A stretch of 44,682 nt of DNA from Polyangiaceae bacterium (GCA_025937895.1 JAICQL010000040.1:1-44682); one strand, 5' to 3'; counted from the stretch's first letter, positions 30,811 to 39,493 are shown. Translations and numbers: made by a program. The notes: generated from the letters alone by a model not told the origin.

Positions 30811-31077
30811 GAGCCGCGCCACGTACGCGTCCCAGACGTCGCGCCGCAGCACGATATTGGCAAACTTGCCCTCGCGCACGATGTCGATCAATCCCGCCGT
30901 CTCGAGCTCCTTCAAATGATGGGAGATGGTCGCCTGGCTGACGCCATGGCTCTCGACGATCGCGCTGCACTGCATGGGTACGCCACGCGCGGAGAGATCC
31001 TTGAGGATCTTGAAGCGCCGCGGCTCGGCGAGCGCGCTCGCGATCCGCTCCACCTGCTTGTCGGTGAGGGCTTCCAT
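30799..31077 (-). CDS. ArsR-family winged-helix transcriptional regulator
   Basis: The 92-aa protein is a single ArsR/SmtB domain: [18 protein letters not shown], recognition helix region in [20 protein letters not shown], and the wing [18 protein letters not shown]. The ELCVCDL-type metal-binding Cys motif of arsenic and cadmium sensors is missing, so it likely answers to another signal or is controlled by dimer chemistry. It is divergent from the HExxH lipoprotein gene with 94 bp between starts and may control it, or itself. Its stop is inside a 14-bp tandem repeat. Confidence 0.92.
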   Translation of the reverse strand: MEALTDKQVERIASALAEPRRFKILKDLSARGVPMQCSAIVESHGVSQATISHHLKELETAGLIDIVREGKFANIVLRRDVWDAYVARLAAL

Positions 31078-31171
31078 ACACTGCAGAGTAGCAGCTCGGG
31101 GCCGCGGCGAAAGCCGCTGGAACCGCTCTTCGAGCGGCTCGCCGGGAGTGGGGCAGTGCTAGTCTGGGCCG

Positions 31172-32104
31172 GTGCGTGCTCGCTGGCTGGCCGCGGCCCT
31201 GACCTGGCTCTGCGCATCGGCCTGCGGCGAGCCCGCTCCGCAGGTCTCTCTTCCCTATGATCCGGAGCTATCGCGGCGCCTGGCCAAGGCCAGCCCCCAG
31301 TGGTCGTCCGCCTGCGAGCGTGCGCCCGAAGAGCGGGTGGGCTTGCCCGCAGGCTTGCAACCGAGGGCCCAGCAGCGCGCGGTGGACCCGGCGCTGACCG
31401 CGGACCTGGTGCAGGCCATTGCCGCGCTGCACGAGCCCTTCGAGCGGCTCTTCCAGCGGCACGTCTGCGCTGTGGTGCTGATGCACGATGCGCCGATGAC
31501 GGGCACCCTGACCGTGCTCGACGGCGCCAGCGAGCGCGGCATCATCCTGCTGAACGTGGACAAGCTGCTAAGCGGCGACTGGTTGGCGCTGAAGGAGGCC
31601 ACGGCCTTTGCTGCCACCCCGGGCCTGGTGCTGCGCGGCACGATGGCTCGGCCCGACGAGCACCCGCGCCGCGTGCTACTGGAGTTCTTGCTCGTGCACG
31701 AGCTGGCCCACGTGCTCGAGATCGTGCACTCCAGCGATCCGCTGATCGCCGCTTTCCTGGAGCTGAGCTGGCCCCGCCACGATGGCCTGGCACAGGCGCC
31801 GCTCGTCCATTACCCGAGCCGGCTGGGCCGGGAGCCGCTGCCCCAGGAGCTGCTGGAGCCGTATTACGACCTGATCGCCTCCAGCGCCTTCACGAGCCCG
31901 GCGGCGATCGCCAATGCGCGGGAAGACTTCGCCGATAGCGTGGCCACCTTCATGCACACCATGCAGCGCGGTCGCCCGTACCAGCTGGACGTGTACCGTC
32001 AGGGCCGCCACGTGCGCCAGCTGCGCGCCTGCTGGGACGAGGCGCGCTGCGCCGAGAAGCGGCGGCTGCTCGAGCGCCTGCTGGAGCAGTGGCGCAAAGA
32101 GTGA
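31172..32104 (+). CDS. HExxH metallopeptidase-like lipoprotein
   Basis: GTG 31172 opens a 310-aa protein with a lipoprotein-type signal (ALTWLCASAC, Cys18). The zinc motif HELAH is at 176-180 in LLVHELAHVLEIVHSS. A candidate third ligand is Glu251 in AREDFADSVATFMHT, an arrangement typical of gluzincin-type peptidases. Region 95-150 holds predicted strands (AVVLMHDAPMTGTLTVLDG). It would act at the cell envelope on proteins or peptides; family beyond the HExxH clan is not recognised. It is divergent from the ArsR gene and convergent with the AmpG-like permease, 13 bp apart. Confidence 0.82.
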   Translation: MRARWLAAALTWLCASACGEPAPQVSLPYDPELSRRLAKASPQWSSACERAPEERVGLPAGLQPRAQQRAVDPALTADLVQAIAALHEPFERLFQRHVCAVVLMHDAPMTGTLTVLDGASERGIILLNVDKLLSGDWLALKEATAFAATPGLVLRGTMARPDEHPRRVLLEFLLVHELAHVLEIVHSSDPLIAAFLELSWPRHDGLAQAPLVHYPSRLGREPLPQELLEPYYDLIASSAFTSPAAIANAREDFADSVATFMHTMQRGRPYQLDVYRQGRHVRQLRACWDEARCAEKRRLLERLLEQWRKE

Positions 32105-32117
32105 TGCGCTCATAGCC

Positions 32118-33347
32118 TCACTGCCGCGGCGGCGGGCCCTCCACCGCGACCTTGGGCACTCGATGAGCCAGCACCAGGCTGGGCCAGCTCGCCACGAACG
32201 CCAGGGTGAAGAACAGCGGGTGGCCCAGCGCCTGATCCAGCGGCCCGGAGACATACCCGGAGAGCGTGCTGCCGATCGACACCACCGCCGTGGCAAACGC
32301 AAAGTGCGAGGCAGAGAAGCTGCTGCTCGTGCGCTGCATCAGAAACACCGCGCTGCCCGCGGCACCGATGCCCGCTGCGAGCTGCTCGAGCACGACGAGC
32401 GTGGCCACCAGCGGCAGCCCCGGTCGCGCCACCGCCAGCACGATGTACAGCGGGATCGCCAGGCTCTGCACGTAGGTCATCGGCACCAGGCAGCGGCTCA
32501 GCCCATGCCGCGCGATGAGCCCACCGCCAGCGAGTGATCCCAGCACGGAGGCCACGATGCCGAGGCCATTGAGCACCCCGCGCTGGGCCGTTCCGATCCC
32601 GATGTCCGCCAGCAGCGGCTTGGACATGGCGAACATCATGATGTCGCCCAGCCGGTACAGCAGCATGAACGCCAGCACCAGTGCCGCCTGTGGCTGACGG
32701 AAGAAGGAGCGATACGCCGCCGCGAAGCTCGCGCCTGGCGCGACGGGCGCAGCCGCGCGATCGGCGGCGGGCTGCGGCAAGACGCTGGCGTTGGTCAGCG
32801 CCACGAGCAGCATCAGCGCCCCCGCACAGCCAAAGGCCAGCGGCCAGCTCGTCTTGCCCGCCAGGTACACCAGCACCGCCGAGCCCATGATCATGGCGGC
32901 GCGGTAGGCGGCGGAGCGCACCCCCGAGAAGAGCGCCCGATCGCGCTCGTCCAGCGCCGACAGGTAAAAGCCATCACAGGCAATGTCGTGGGTGGCGTGC
33001 ACCACCGAGAGTAGCGCCAGCACCAGCCAGAAAGCCCGCAGGTCTCCCGTCGCCACCACCAGCGCCGTGAGCAGCATGCCGAGCCCCAGCACCAGCTGGG
33101 TGACGAGCAGCCAGCGCCGCTTGCGCCCCCACAGATCGACCAGCGGGCTCCACAGGAACTTCAGGGTGACGGCGAAGTGAAACAGCGACGTGGACGAGAT
33201 CTGCGTCTTGGAGGCGCCGATGGCGGTGAGGTATTCCGTCGCCATCTGGTGCAGGAAGCTCCAGGGCAGCCCCTCACCGAAGTAAGACGTCGAGGCCCAC
33301 AGCAGGGTGCGCCGCGAGCGCGGCGCTGCAGTGCTCGGCTCTGTCAC
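32118..33347 (-). CDS. MFS permease, AmpG-like
   Basis: GTG 33347 is chosen because the following residues (TEPSTAAPRSRRTLLWASTSYFGEG) lead directly into the first helix; the frame is open to 33551 but that part is not MFS-like, and no good ribosome-binding site is seen. The 409-aa protein has about twelve helices, the RKRRW cytosolic loop between helices 2 and 3, and ATHDIACDGFYL, a motif close to the DIAxDG found in AmpG-type peptidoglycan-muropeptide and acetyl-CoA transporters. Muropeptide uptake is thus a reasonable guess. It is convergent with the HExxH lipoprotein. Confidence 0.8.
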   Translation of the reverse strand: MTEPSTAAPRSRRTLLWASTSYFGEGLPWSFLHQMATEYLTAIGASKTQISSTSLFHFAVTLKFLWSPLVDLWGRKRRWLLVTQLVLGLGMLLTALVVATGDLRAFWLVLALLSVVHATHDIACDGFYLSALDERDRALFSGVRSAAYRAAMIMGSAVLVYLAGKTSWPLAFGCAGALMLLVALTNASVLPQPAADRAAAPVAPGASFAAAYRSFFRQPQAALVLAFMLLYRLGDIMMFAMSKPLLADIGIGTAQRGVLNGLGIVASVLGSLAGGGLIARHGLSRCLVPMTYVQSLAIPLYIVLAVARPGLPLVATLVVLEQLAAGIGAAGSAVFLMQRTSSSFSASHFAFATAVVSIGSTLSGYVSGPLDQALGHPLFFTLAFVASWPSLVLAHRVPKVAVEGPPPRQ

Positions 33348-33737
33348 TGAAGGCGAGCTGTACCGCCTCCAGCCCCGAGGCTGAAGAGCCTTTCGCTCAG
33401 ACCAGCTTGGGCAGTGGCAGCGTCGCGCGCACTCCGCTCCCGGGCTTCTGGACAAGCTCTGGCCCACCACGACCTTGCGCCTCGCTTCCCCGCGCCCGCC
33501 GACTCCTGCACGCAACAGCCCGGGCTGCGCCATGTAAGCAGCGGGCGGCACAGGTCATGAGCCCAGCGCCGGCCGGCCACATGCTGCCAAGCCGCCGGCC
33601 ACCCTCGCGCCGACGATTCAGCGCCTCACCATGCCGGCAATGCGCCTTCGGTCCGGCATTGGACGGCGTGGCCGTTGACACCCGCAAGGTTGGCGTCAGA
33701 GTGTCAAACCCTCGTAGTACGAGGGCGGCACCGGGTC
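33348..33737. other. Gene-free region between the AmpG-like and UspA genes
   Basis: No gene is supported in these 390 bp; the open frames here are shadows. Structure is concentrated at the UspA side: an inverted repeat ATGCCGG / CCGGCAT at 33631-33659 and the motifs described separately at 33675-33725. The left 280 bp should hold the promoter of the AmpG-like gene, but I cannot place it. Confidence 0.5.
33675..33725 (+). promoter_or_regulatory. UspA promoter/leader: spaced inverted repeat and RBS-masking hairpin
   Basis: TTGACAC (33675-33681) and GTGTCAA (33701-33707) form a perfect inverted repeat with 19 bp between arms; the first arm includes a consensus -35 box TTGACA. Next comes CCCTCGTA-G-TACGAGGG (33709-33725), a perfect hairpin 12 nt before the UspA ATG. 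The GAGGG in its 3' arm is the best ribosome-binding site available, so folding would hide it. The -10 box is poor. Confidence 0.55.
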
Positions 33738-34292
33738 ATGAAACGAGTTCGGCGCATTCTGCTTCCTTCCGACTTCTCGGACAGCGCGGCCACGGCCGGG
33801 GAGTTCGCCGCCGATCTGGCCCTGCGCTACGACGCGGGCATCGACGTGGTGCACGTCTTCAAGGGCGCGCCGGATCTGGAGCCCTTCGTGGACTGGCTGG
33901 AGATCGATGAGGCCAACCAGAGCAAGGCCTCGGTGATGGGTGATTTTCTTCGCCATCATGCCAAGCCGCGGCTGGAAGAGGTGCTGCGCAAGCTGGTCGA
34001 CTTCGGAGTGACCCAGGTGCGCGGCCGCCTGCTCGCCGGCAATCCCTGGCGTATCATCATCGATCTCGCCGCGAGCGGTGACTACCAGCTGATCGTCATG
34101 GCCAGCCACGGCGGCTCGGGGCTGGCCGACGCGCTGATCGGCAGCTGCGTCGATCGCGTGGTACGCCGTAGCCCGGTGCCGGTGCTCGTGGTGCCCATCC
34201 CGCGTGAAGCCGTCGGCCGCCATGCCTGGCCGGAGATGGACGACGCAGAGCTGTTCGGCTGGGTGGGAGATCCCTCCAATCGCACCAGCTGA
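33738..34292 (+). CDS. Universal stress protein (UspA family)
   Basis: ATG 33738 gives a 184-aa protein with a single Usp domain: RRILLPSDFSDSA at the N-terminus, a central helix pair and the nucleotide-binding end MASHGGSGLADALIGSCVDRVVRRSPVPVLVV, matching the GxxG-x9-G(S/T) pattern of ATP-binding Usp proteins. A 20-residue acidic tail (WPEMDDAELFGWVGD) is extra. Usp proteins are cytoplasmic and accumulate under starvation or oxidative stress. A hairpin that covers the putative ribosome-binding site precedes the gene. Confidence 0.92.
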   Translation: MKRVRRILLPSDFSDSAATAGEFAADLALRYDAGIDVVHVFKGAPDLEPFVDWLEIDEANQSKASVMGDFLRHHAKPRLEEVLRKLVDFGVTQVRGRLLAGNPWRIIIDLAASGDYQLIVMASHGGSGLADALIGSCVDRVVRRSPVPVLVVPIPREAVGRHAWPEMDDAELFGWVGDPSNRTS

Positions 34293-34450
34293 AGGTGAGC
34301 GAGCGGCACTGTTTGTGGCTCACGCTCGGCAGCACGGATAGACCCGCGAGGGGTGATGTATCGCCCATCGAGGCCCGTGGGCAACGCGCTCAAGATCTGG
34401 CGTCGATCGCCGTCATGAGCAGTACCTGACCGCCGCTTTGGCGAGGCTGC

Positions 34451-35821
34451 TTGAGCCAACTTACCGCCCTCGATCGGGCCCCGCGGGGGCAGACTCGCGA
34501 CGCCCTCAACATGTCGGTGGTGGAGGGCTCGCTGCACGCCGTGATGGTGGGCGTGGCCGAGAGCTATCTCGGCGCCTTTGCGGTGGAGCTGGGCCATGGT
34601 GCCCACGCCCAGGGGTTGCTCGCCACCGTGCCTCTGGTGCTCGGTGCGGTAGGGCAGCTGTTCTCGCCTCTGCTGTGTAGCTGGCTCGGTAGCCGCAAGC
34701 GCGCTGCGGTGGCCGGCGCGCTGGGGCAGACCGCAAGCATGGCCGCGCTGATCTGGATCGCGGCGTTGCAGAGCAGCAGCTTCACGGCGCTGCTCTGCGC
34801 CAGGGTGGGTTTCTGGGTCTCGGGTGGCCTGATGGCGCCCGCCTGGAACGCCTGGATGGCGGACCTCACCGTACAGGTCGACCGCTCCCGCTACTTTGCG
34901 CGCCGCTCGGCGCTCAACCACGTGGCGTTGCTACTGGCGTTCGGCGGAGCGGGCTGGGCGCTGTATCGCGCCGGTGTGCAGCTGATGCACTGCTATCTGC
35001 TGCTCTTCAGCGTGGCGTTCGTCGCACGGCTGGCGAGCGTGGGGGCGCTGCTGTTGCAGGCCGACGTCGAGCAACCGCGGCGCGCCCCCAGTGACATGCA
35101 GTGGCCGCGGCTGGGGCGGGCGGTGACGCAGTCCAAGGTGCGCATCGCGCTGTACGTCGCTTGCCTGTCCTTCGGCACGCAGATCTCGTCGCCCTTCTTC
35201 ACGCCGTACATGCTGCGGGAGCTGGATCTCGACTACAAAGCCTTCGCGGGCCTGTCCGCGCTCTCGATCCTGGCCAAGGCGCTCACCTTCCCGTGCTGCC
35301 ATATGTGGGCGGAGCGCTTCGGGCAGCGCGCCGTGCTGCGCTGGGGCGGGCTGGGGGTGGCGCTCATCCCGCTGATCTGGGCTGCACCCCCCGACTGGGG
35401 CACGCTGATCCTGGCCCATGTGCTCGGCGGCGCCGTCTGGGCTGCGGTGGAGAGCTCCAGCTATCAGCTGCTGCTGGACAGCGCGCCACGGGAGCTGACG
35501 GCCGAGTTCTTTTCGCTCTCGAGCGCGCTCAACGGAGTCGCGCAGGTTGCCGGCGCGCTCACCGGAGGCCTGCTGCTGGCAGCTCCGCACATCGACTATC
35601 GCGCCCTGTTCTTCATCTCGGCCCTGGTACGCACCTTGCCGCTCCCGGTGCTCTTCCTCGCGCTGCGGCGCGAGCAGCCCCCGCCGCTGCTGCGCTGGCT
35701 GTATGGGCGCTTGCGAGCCCTGGAGGCCATGGCAGGCCCCACAGAGGCAGAGGTCCTGCGCATCAGCCAGGTGCCGCGCGCGCTCGGCAGCCGCACCACC
35801 GATCCACCTCCGGCGCTCTGA
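34451..35821 (+). CDS. MFS transporter of unknown substrate
   Basis: TTG 34451 follows GCGAGG at a suitable distance and starts a 456-aa protein. It has about twelve helices in two sets, the inter-helix loop SRKRAA between helices 2 and 3, LMAPAWNAWMADLT around helix 4, and a second-half QISSPFFTPYML. The C-terminal 50 residues are cytosolic and basic to acidic (LRWLYGRLRALEAMAGPTEAEVL). It differs clearly from the AmpG-like gene nearby. Direction and substrate cannot be inferred. The following 251 bp to the pseudokinase contain no gene or obvious regulatory site. Confidence 0.85.
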   Translation: MSQLTALDRAPRGQTRDALNMSVVEGSLHAVMVGVAESYLGAFAVELGHGAHAQGLLATVPLVLGAVGQLFSPLLCSWLGSRKRAAVAGALGQTASMAALIWIAALQSSSFTALLCARVGFWVSGGLMAPAWNAWMADLTVQVDRSRYFARRSALNHVALLLAFGGAGWALYRAGVQLMHCYLLLFSVAFVARLASVGALLLQADVEQPRRAPSDMQWPRLGRAVTQSKVRIALYVACLSFGTQISSPFFTPYMLRELDLDYKAFAGLSALSILAKALTFPCCHMWAERFGQRAVLRWGGLGVALIPLIWAAPPDWGTLILAHVLGGAVWAAVESSSYQLLLDSAPRELTAEFFSLSSALNGVAQVAGALTGGLLLAAPHIDYRALFFISALVRTLPLPVLFLALRREQPPPLLRWLYGRLRALEAMAGPTEAEVLRISQVPRALGSRTTDPPPAL

Positions 35822-36072
35822 CCGCCGAGGTGCGCGCGACCCGGCGAGGGGTACAGGGCTGGTCTGACGGGCCGCTGGGCCATGTCGCGCAGCGAAACCA
35901 GTCGTGCTCATGCCGGCCCTCGAGCTCCTTCGTGTCCGGAAAGCGACAATGCGCGCCGGCTCCGTTTCGATTGCATTGCGCTCCGGTCGCAGGCTTGGGT
36001 CATGGCGCAGCGTGCTGCTTCATCGGTCGCTGAACTCTAAAGCAGTCTTTTCGTGTGCCCGTTGGGGGCAGG

Positions 36073-37041
36073 GTGGGGAACGCCTACCTGCCCAATGCGC
36101 AAGCCGTGCTCGGTCGCCTGATCGCCAACCGCTATCTCGTGGAGGGCCTGTGCGAGAGCATGCCGGCTGCCGCCAGCTATCGCGCCTATCACCTGAAGCT
36201 CGACCGCTCGGTGCTCGTGCGCATCTTGCCCGAGTGCCCCGCCGCGAGCCAGGACGCTTGCCGCCGGGCGCTGGCCACCGCGGAGCTCGCCGGCACTCTG
36301 CCCAACCCGCACCTCGGGCGCACCCTCGACGTCGGGCTGGTCGAGAGGCGCTACCCGTTCCTGGTCTACGACTACACGAAGGGGCGCTCGCTCTCGGCGC
36401 TGCTGGAGCAAGCGGGCCCCTTCCCGATCGAGCGCTTGCTGCCCATCGCGCGACAGCTCGCGGGCGCGCTGGAGACAGCGCACGAGGGCGGCGTGTTACA
36501 CGGCCGCCTGCAGCTCGAGCACTGCTGGCTCGAGTCACCACCATGCCGGCCCGAGTGGCTGCGTTTACTCGGCTTCGGCCTGGCAGAGATCCCCGAGGCA
36601 GACGCCTCCAGCAGCGGCGTATTTCCGACCACTGCCCGAGCGGGCGAGCGCGAGCGGCCGCTGTCACCGCTCGGGCTGCGCGCTGATATCTATAGCTTCG
36701 GCGCCTGTCTCTATCAGCTCGCCAGCGGCAAGGCGCTCGGCTGGGCCGCGCTGCCCCGCAACGGGCTGGAGCCGCGCTTCGGCGCGCTGCCCTGGAGTGG
36801 AACGCGCGCCGTCGAGCGCGGCTTTTCCCTGCTGATCCAGCGCTGCCTGTACCTCTCGCCCGACCGCCCCTATCACAGCGTGGTCGAAATCGGCCGAGAC
36901 CTGGAGCGCCTGGAGGGCAGCAGCGGGGCACAGGCAGCCGAGCCCCCGCCGCCCCGCCCCCCGGTAACCGCCATCCACGCGCCCGCGCCACGCGCACGGG
37001 TGGCCATGGGCCAGCCCAAGGTCATCGTGAAGGGCGGCTGA
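36073..37041 (+). CDS. Pseudokinase (kinase fold without catalytic residues)
   Basis: GTG 36073 has GGGGG nearby; GTG 36055 is the alternative. The 322-aa protein aligns with bacterial Ser/Thr kinases over residues 14-290, but every catalytic element is changed: no glycine loop (LCESMPAAASYRA), Arg50 in place of the ATP-binding Lys (SVLVRIL), HGR at 143-145 for HRD, and GFG at 167-169 for DFG. The structural helix-F motif RADIYSFG is kept, so the fold should be intact. There is no membrane helix; the C-terminus is Pro-rich. It should act by binding partners rather than phosphotransfer. It lies 62 bp upstream of an aspartokinase gene in the same direction. Confidence 0.88.
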   Translation: MGNAYLPNAQAVLGRLIANRYLVEGLCESMPAAASYRAYHLKLDRSVLVRILPECPAASQDACRRALATAELAGTLPNPHLGRTLDVGLVERRYPFLVYDYTKGRSLSALLEQAGPFPIERLLPIARQLAGALETAHEGGVLHGRLQLEHCWLESPPCRPEWLRLLGFGLAEIPEADASSSGVFPTTARAGERERPLSPLGLRADIYSFGACLYQLASGKALGWAALPRNGLEPRFGALPWSGTRAVERGFSLLIQRCLYLSPDRPYHSVVEIGRDLERLEGSSGAQAAEPPPPRPPVTAIHAPAPRARVAMGQPKVIVKGG

Positions 37042-37103
37042 AAGGCACCCCCAGGGCCGAAGGGCTTGAGCACGCGACCGGGGGGCGCTAAGCCACGGGC
37101 CCC

Positions 37104-38516
37104 ATGCCGGATCTGACCGTCGAAAAAATCGGTGGAACGTCCATGAGTCGTTTCTCCGAGGTCCTGAACAACGTCATCCTCCGCGACCCGAAGCACGTCT
37201 ACGGGCGCATCTACGTCGTGTCCGCCTACGCTGGCGTGACCGACCTGCTGCTGGAGCACAAGAAGAGCAAGCAGCCGGGCGTGTACACCGCCTTCGCCGA
37301 GGGCGGTCCGTACGCGGAGGCGATGGAGGGGGTCAAGCGTCGCTGCTTCGAGCTCAACGCGGGCTTGAGAGAGACGGGCCTGGATGTGGCCGAAGCCGAT
37401 CGCTTCATCGCCGCGCGCGTCGATGCAGTGCAGGGCAACCTCAACAGCATCGCCGACCTGCTCGCTTCCGGCTATGTCAGCAGGCCCGAGCTGCTGAGCG
37501 CCGCGCGCGAGCTGCTGGCCAGCATCGGCGAGAGCCACAGCGCGTTCAACTCGGCAAACATCCTGGCCGGGCGCGGCTACACCGCCGAGTGCATCGACCT
37601 GAGCGGCTGGCACGATCCGGTGGCGCGCACCATCGATGAACGCATCCAGCTCGCCTTTGCCGACGTCGGCAAGAAGCCTGCCATCACCTTCGTCACCGGC
37701 TACGCCAAGGGCACGGAGGGCATCATGCGCGAGTTTGATCGCGGCTACTCGGAGGTCACCTTCTCCAAGGTGGCCGTGGCCGTGAAGGCGCGTGAGGCCA
37801 TCATCCACAAGGAGTTCCACCTCAGCTCGGCCGATCCCAAGATCATCGGCCCCGGCAAGGTGGTGCCGGTGGGCAACACCAACTTCGACGTCGCCGATCA
37901 GCTGGCAGACGTGGGTATGGAGGCCATCCACCCGCGCGCCGCAAAGCCGCTGGAGCTCGCCGGCATCCCACTGCGCGTCAAGAACGCGTTCGATCCGGAT
38001 CACGACGGCACCCTGATCACCAAGGACTACACCTGCCCGGTCTCACGCATCGAGGTGGTCACCGGCACCGACAAGGTCAGCATCCTGGAGGTCTTCGACA
38101 CCCGCATGGTCGCGGAGGTCGGCTCCGATCATCGCATCATGCAGGTGCTGGTCGATCACGACATCTCGTACATCAGCAAGGCCACCAACGCGAACACCAT
38201 CGATCTGGTGCTGTGGGATCGTGACCTGCAGGAAGAGATCATCGCGCAGCTGCGCGGCATGTTCGACGTGGTGAAGGTGATCCCGGTGGCAATCGTGTGC
38301 GCGATCGGCTCCAACATTGCGAAGCCTGGCATCCTGGCGCGCGCCACCGGCGCCATGGCACGGGCGCGCATCAACATCATCGGCGTGTCCCAGACGGCGC
38401 GGCAGACGAACATGCAGTTCACGGTCGCCCGGGAAGACTTCGTCAACGCGCAGCGGGCGTTGCACGCCGAGCTGTGTGAGACAGAGCCGGCGCCTGCATC
38501 TCGAGCGCTTCGCTGA
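37104..38516 (+). CDS. Aspartate kinase, ectoine-type (Ask_Ect-like)
   Basis: The 470-aa protein begins VEKIGGTSMSRFSEVLNN, with KIGGTS as substrate/ATP loop, and continues VVSAYAGVTDLLLEHKK, GESHSAFNSANIL and FVTGYAKGTEGIMREFDRG. Two ACT domains occupy about 320-460 (ILEVFDTRMVAEVGSDHRI, IGSNIAKPGILARATGAM). Aspartokinase phosphorylates aspartate in the first step to Lys, Thr, Met and ectoine. The SMSRF variant, LLLEHKK and lack of the usual KFGGTSV start are features I associate with the specialised aspartokinase of ectoine gene clusters. No ectABC genes are in this window. It follows the pseudokinase gene by 62 bp and may be co-transcribed. Confidence 0.88.
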   Translation: MPDLTVEKIGGTSMSRFSEVLNNVILRDPKHVYGRIYVVSAYAGVTDLLLEHKKSKQPGVYTAFAEGGPYAEAMEGVKRRCFELNAGLRETGLDVAEADRFIAARVDAVQGNLNSIADLLASGYVSRPELLSAARELLASIGESHSAFNSANILAGRGYTAECIDLSGWHDPVARTIDERIQLAFADVGKKPAITFVTGYAKGTEGIMREFDRGYSEVTFSKVAVAVKAREAIIHKEFHLSSADPKIIGPGKVVPVGNTNFDVADQLADVGMEAIHPRAAKPLELAGIPLRVKNAFDPDHDGTLITKDYTCPVSRIEVVTGTDKVSILEVFDTRMVAEVGSDHRIMQVLVDHDISYISKATNANTIDLVLWDRDLQEEIIAQLRGMFDVVKVIPVAIVCAIGSNIAKPGILARATGAMARARINIIGVSQTARQTNMQFTVAREDFVNAQRALHAELCETEPAPASRALR

Positions 38517-38711
38517 TGGCACTGGGCCCGCGCTGACGCGTCGCGCGAGCCCGGTGTGCCACCCGCGAGGAAGCCAGCAGCCTGCGCGGCGTGCCAAATA
38601 CGCCGAGGCGGGAAAATCCTTCCTTTCGTCGCCTCCTGCTGATGGCCTGTTGCTGGAGCGTCGCGCAGCGCGCCGTCGCGCGCTCTGCCGGCCCAGATCC
38701 AGGCGAAAACC

Positions 38712-38763
38712 CGGCACAATCACGGCACAATCGCGGGCAGCATTTCAGCGCATCTGGTATGAT
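38712..38763 (+). promoter_or_regulatory. 11-bp direct repeat and -10-like box upstream of the TPR/six-Cys gene
   Basis: CGGCACAATC occurs at 38712-38721 and 38723-38732, a spacing of 11 bp, about one helical turn. TATGAT (38758-38763) is close to the -10 consensus. The direct repeat is centred about 35 bp upstream of it, where an activator would contact RNA polymerase; the -35 hexamer itself (GGGCAG) is poor, as expected for an activated promoter. Confidence 0.4.
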
Positions 38764-38797
38764 CTGTTACATGTGCGCCCGGAAACGGTTCGCCCTG

Positions 38798-39493
38798 ATG
38801 CGATGGCTCGCCCTGTCGATTCTGGGGATGTGGTTGCTCGGCTCCAGCTCTCACGCTCAGTCCGAGAGCATCTCGAAGCTTCGAGACGAAGGCATGGCCG
38901 CCTATCAGGCAGGTAACTATGCCTCGGCCAAGGCAGCCTTCGATCGCGCCTTCGGCATCGCGCCGCTGCACAGCCTGGCTCTGTGGAGCGCTCGCGCCCG
39001 GGTCAAGCTGGGTGAGCTGGTGGAGGCCGATGAGCGCTACGAGAAGCTGCTCTCGACCCCATTGCCAGCAGGCGCGGAGTCGTCCGAGGCCGAGGCCCGT
39101 CGTGAGGCCGCAAAGGAGCGCGAGGAGCTGCGCCACCGCATTCCGCGGCTGCGCATTCGCGTCGAAGGGGTGAATCCGGCGGAGATAGAGGTGCGCGTCA
39201 ATGGCGCGCTCGTCGGGGATGAATACCTGATCTCCAAGAAAGGTGGCCCGTTCCCCAAGGGCAAGGCGCTGCAGGTCAACCCGGGCACCCACCAGATCCT
39301 GGCCGTGGCCTTGGATCAGCGGCAAGACACCAGCGTGGCGGTGGAGGAGGGGCAGACCCGCGAGGTTTCATTGCGTTTCGCGGCCGCCTCCACCGTGCGA
39401 CAGCGGAAGTGTAGAGATCAATGCCGCACGGATTGTCGCGAAGACAACGACTGTTACGTGGCCTGCAAGCAGCGCTGCTTCATCAAGAAATAG
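38798..39493 (+). CDS. Secreted TPR/PEGA-like protein with C-terminal six-Cys tail
   Basis: ATG 38798 gives a good signal peptide (MRWLALSILGMWLLGSSSHA, cleavage near 20-22); ATGs at 38771 and 38759 are in frame. The 231-aa product has TPR-like helices at 24-85 (KLRDEGMAAYQAGNYASAKA), a charged helix, a PEGA-like strand domain at 115-195 (LRIRVEGV, VRVNGALVG, VNPGTHQI) and a basic tail with six Cys at 205, 209, 213, 219, 223 and 227. Their CxxxCxxxC-x5-CxxxCxxxC spacing suggests two helices pinned by disulfides, as in twin-CX3C proteins, or a metal site. It is exported; function unknown. Confidence 0.78.
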   Translation: MRWLALSILGMWLLGSSSHAQSESISKLRDEGMAAYQAGNYASAKAAFDRAFGIAPLHSLALWSARARVKLGELVEADERYEKLLSTPLPAGAESSEAEARREAAKEREELRHRIPRLRIRVEGVNPAEIEVRVNGALVGDEYLISKKGGPFPKGKALQVNPGTHQILAVALDQRQDTSVAVEEGQTREVSLRFAAASTVRQRKCRDQCRTDCREDNDCYVACKQRCFIKK

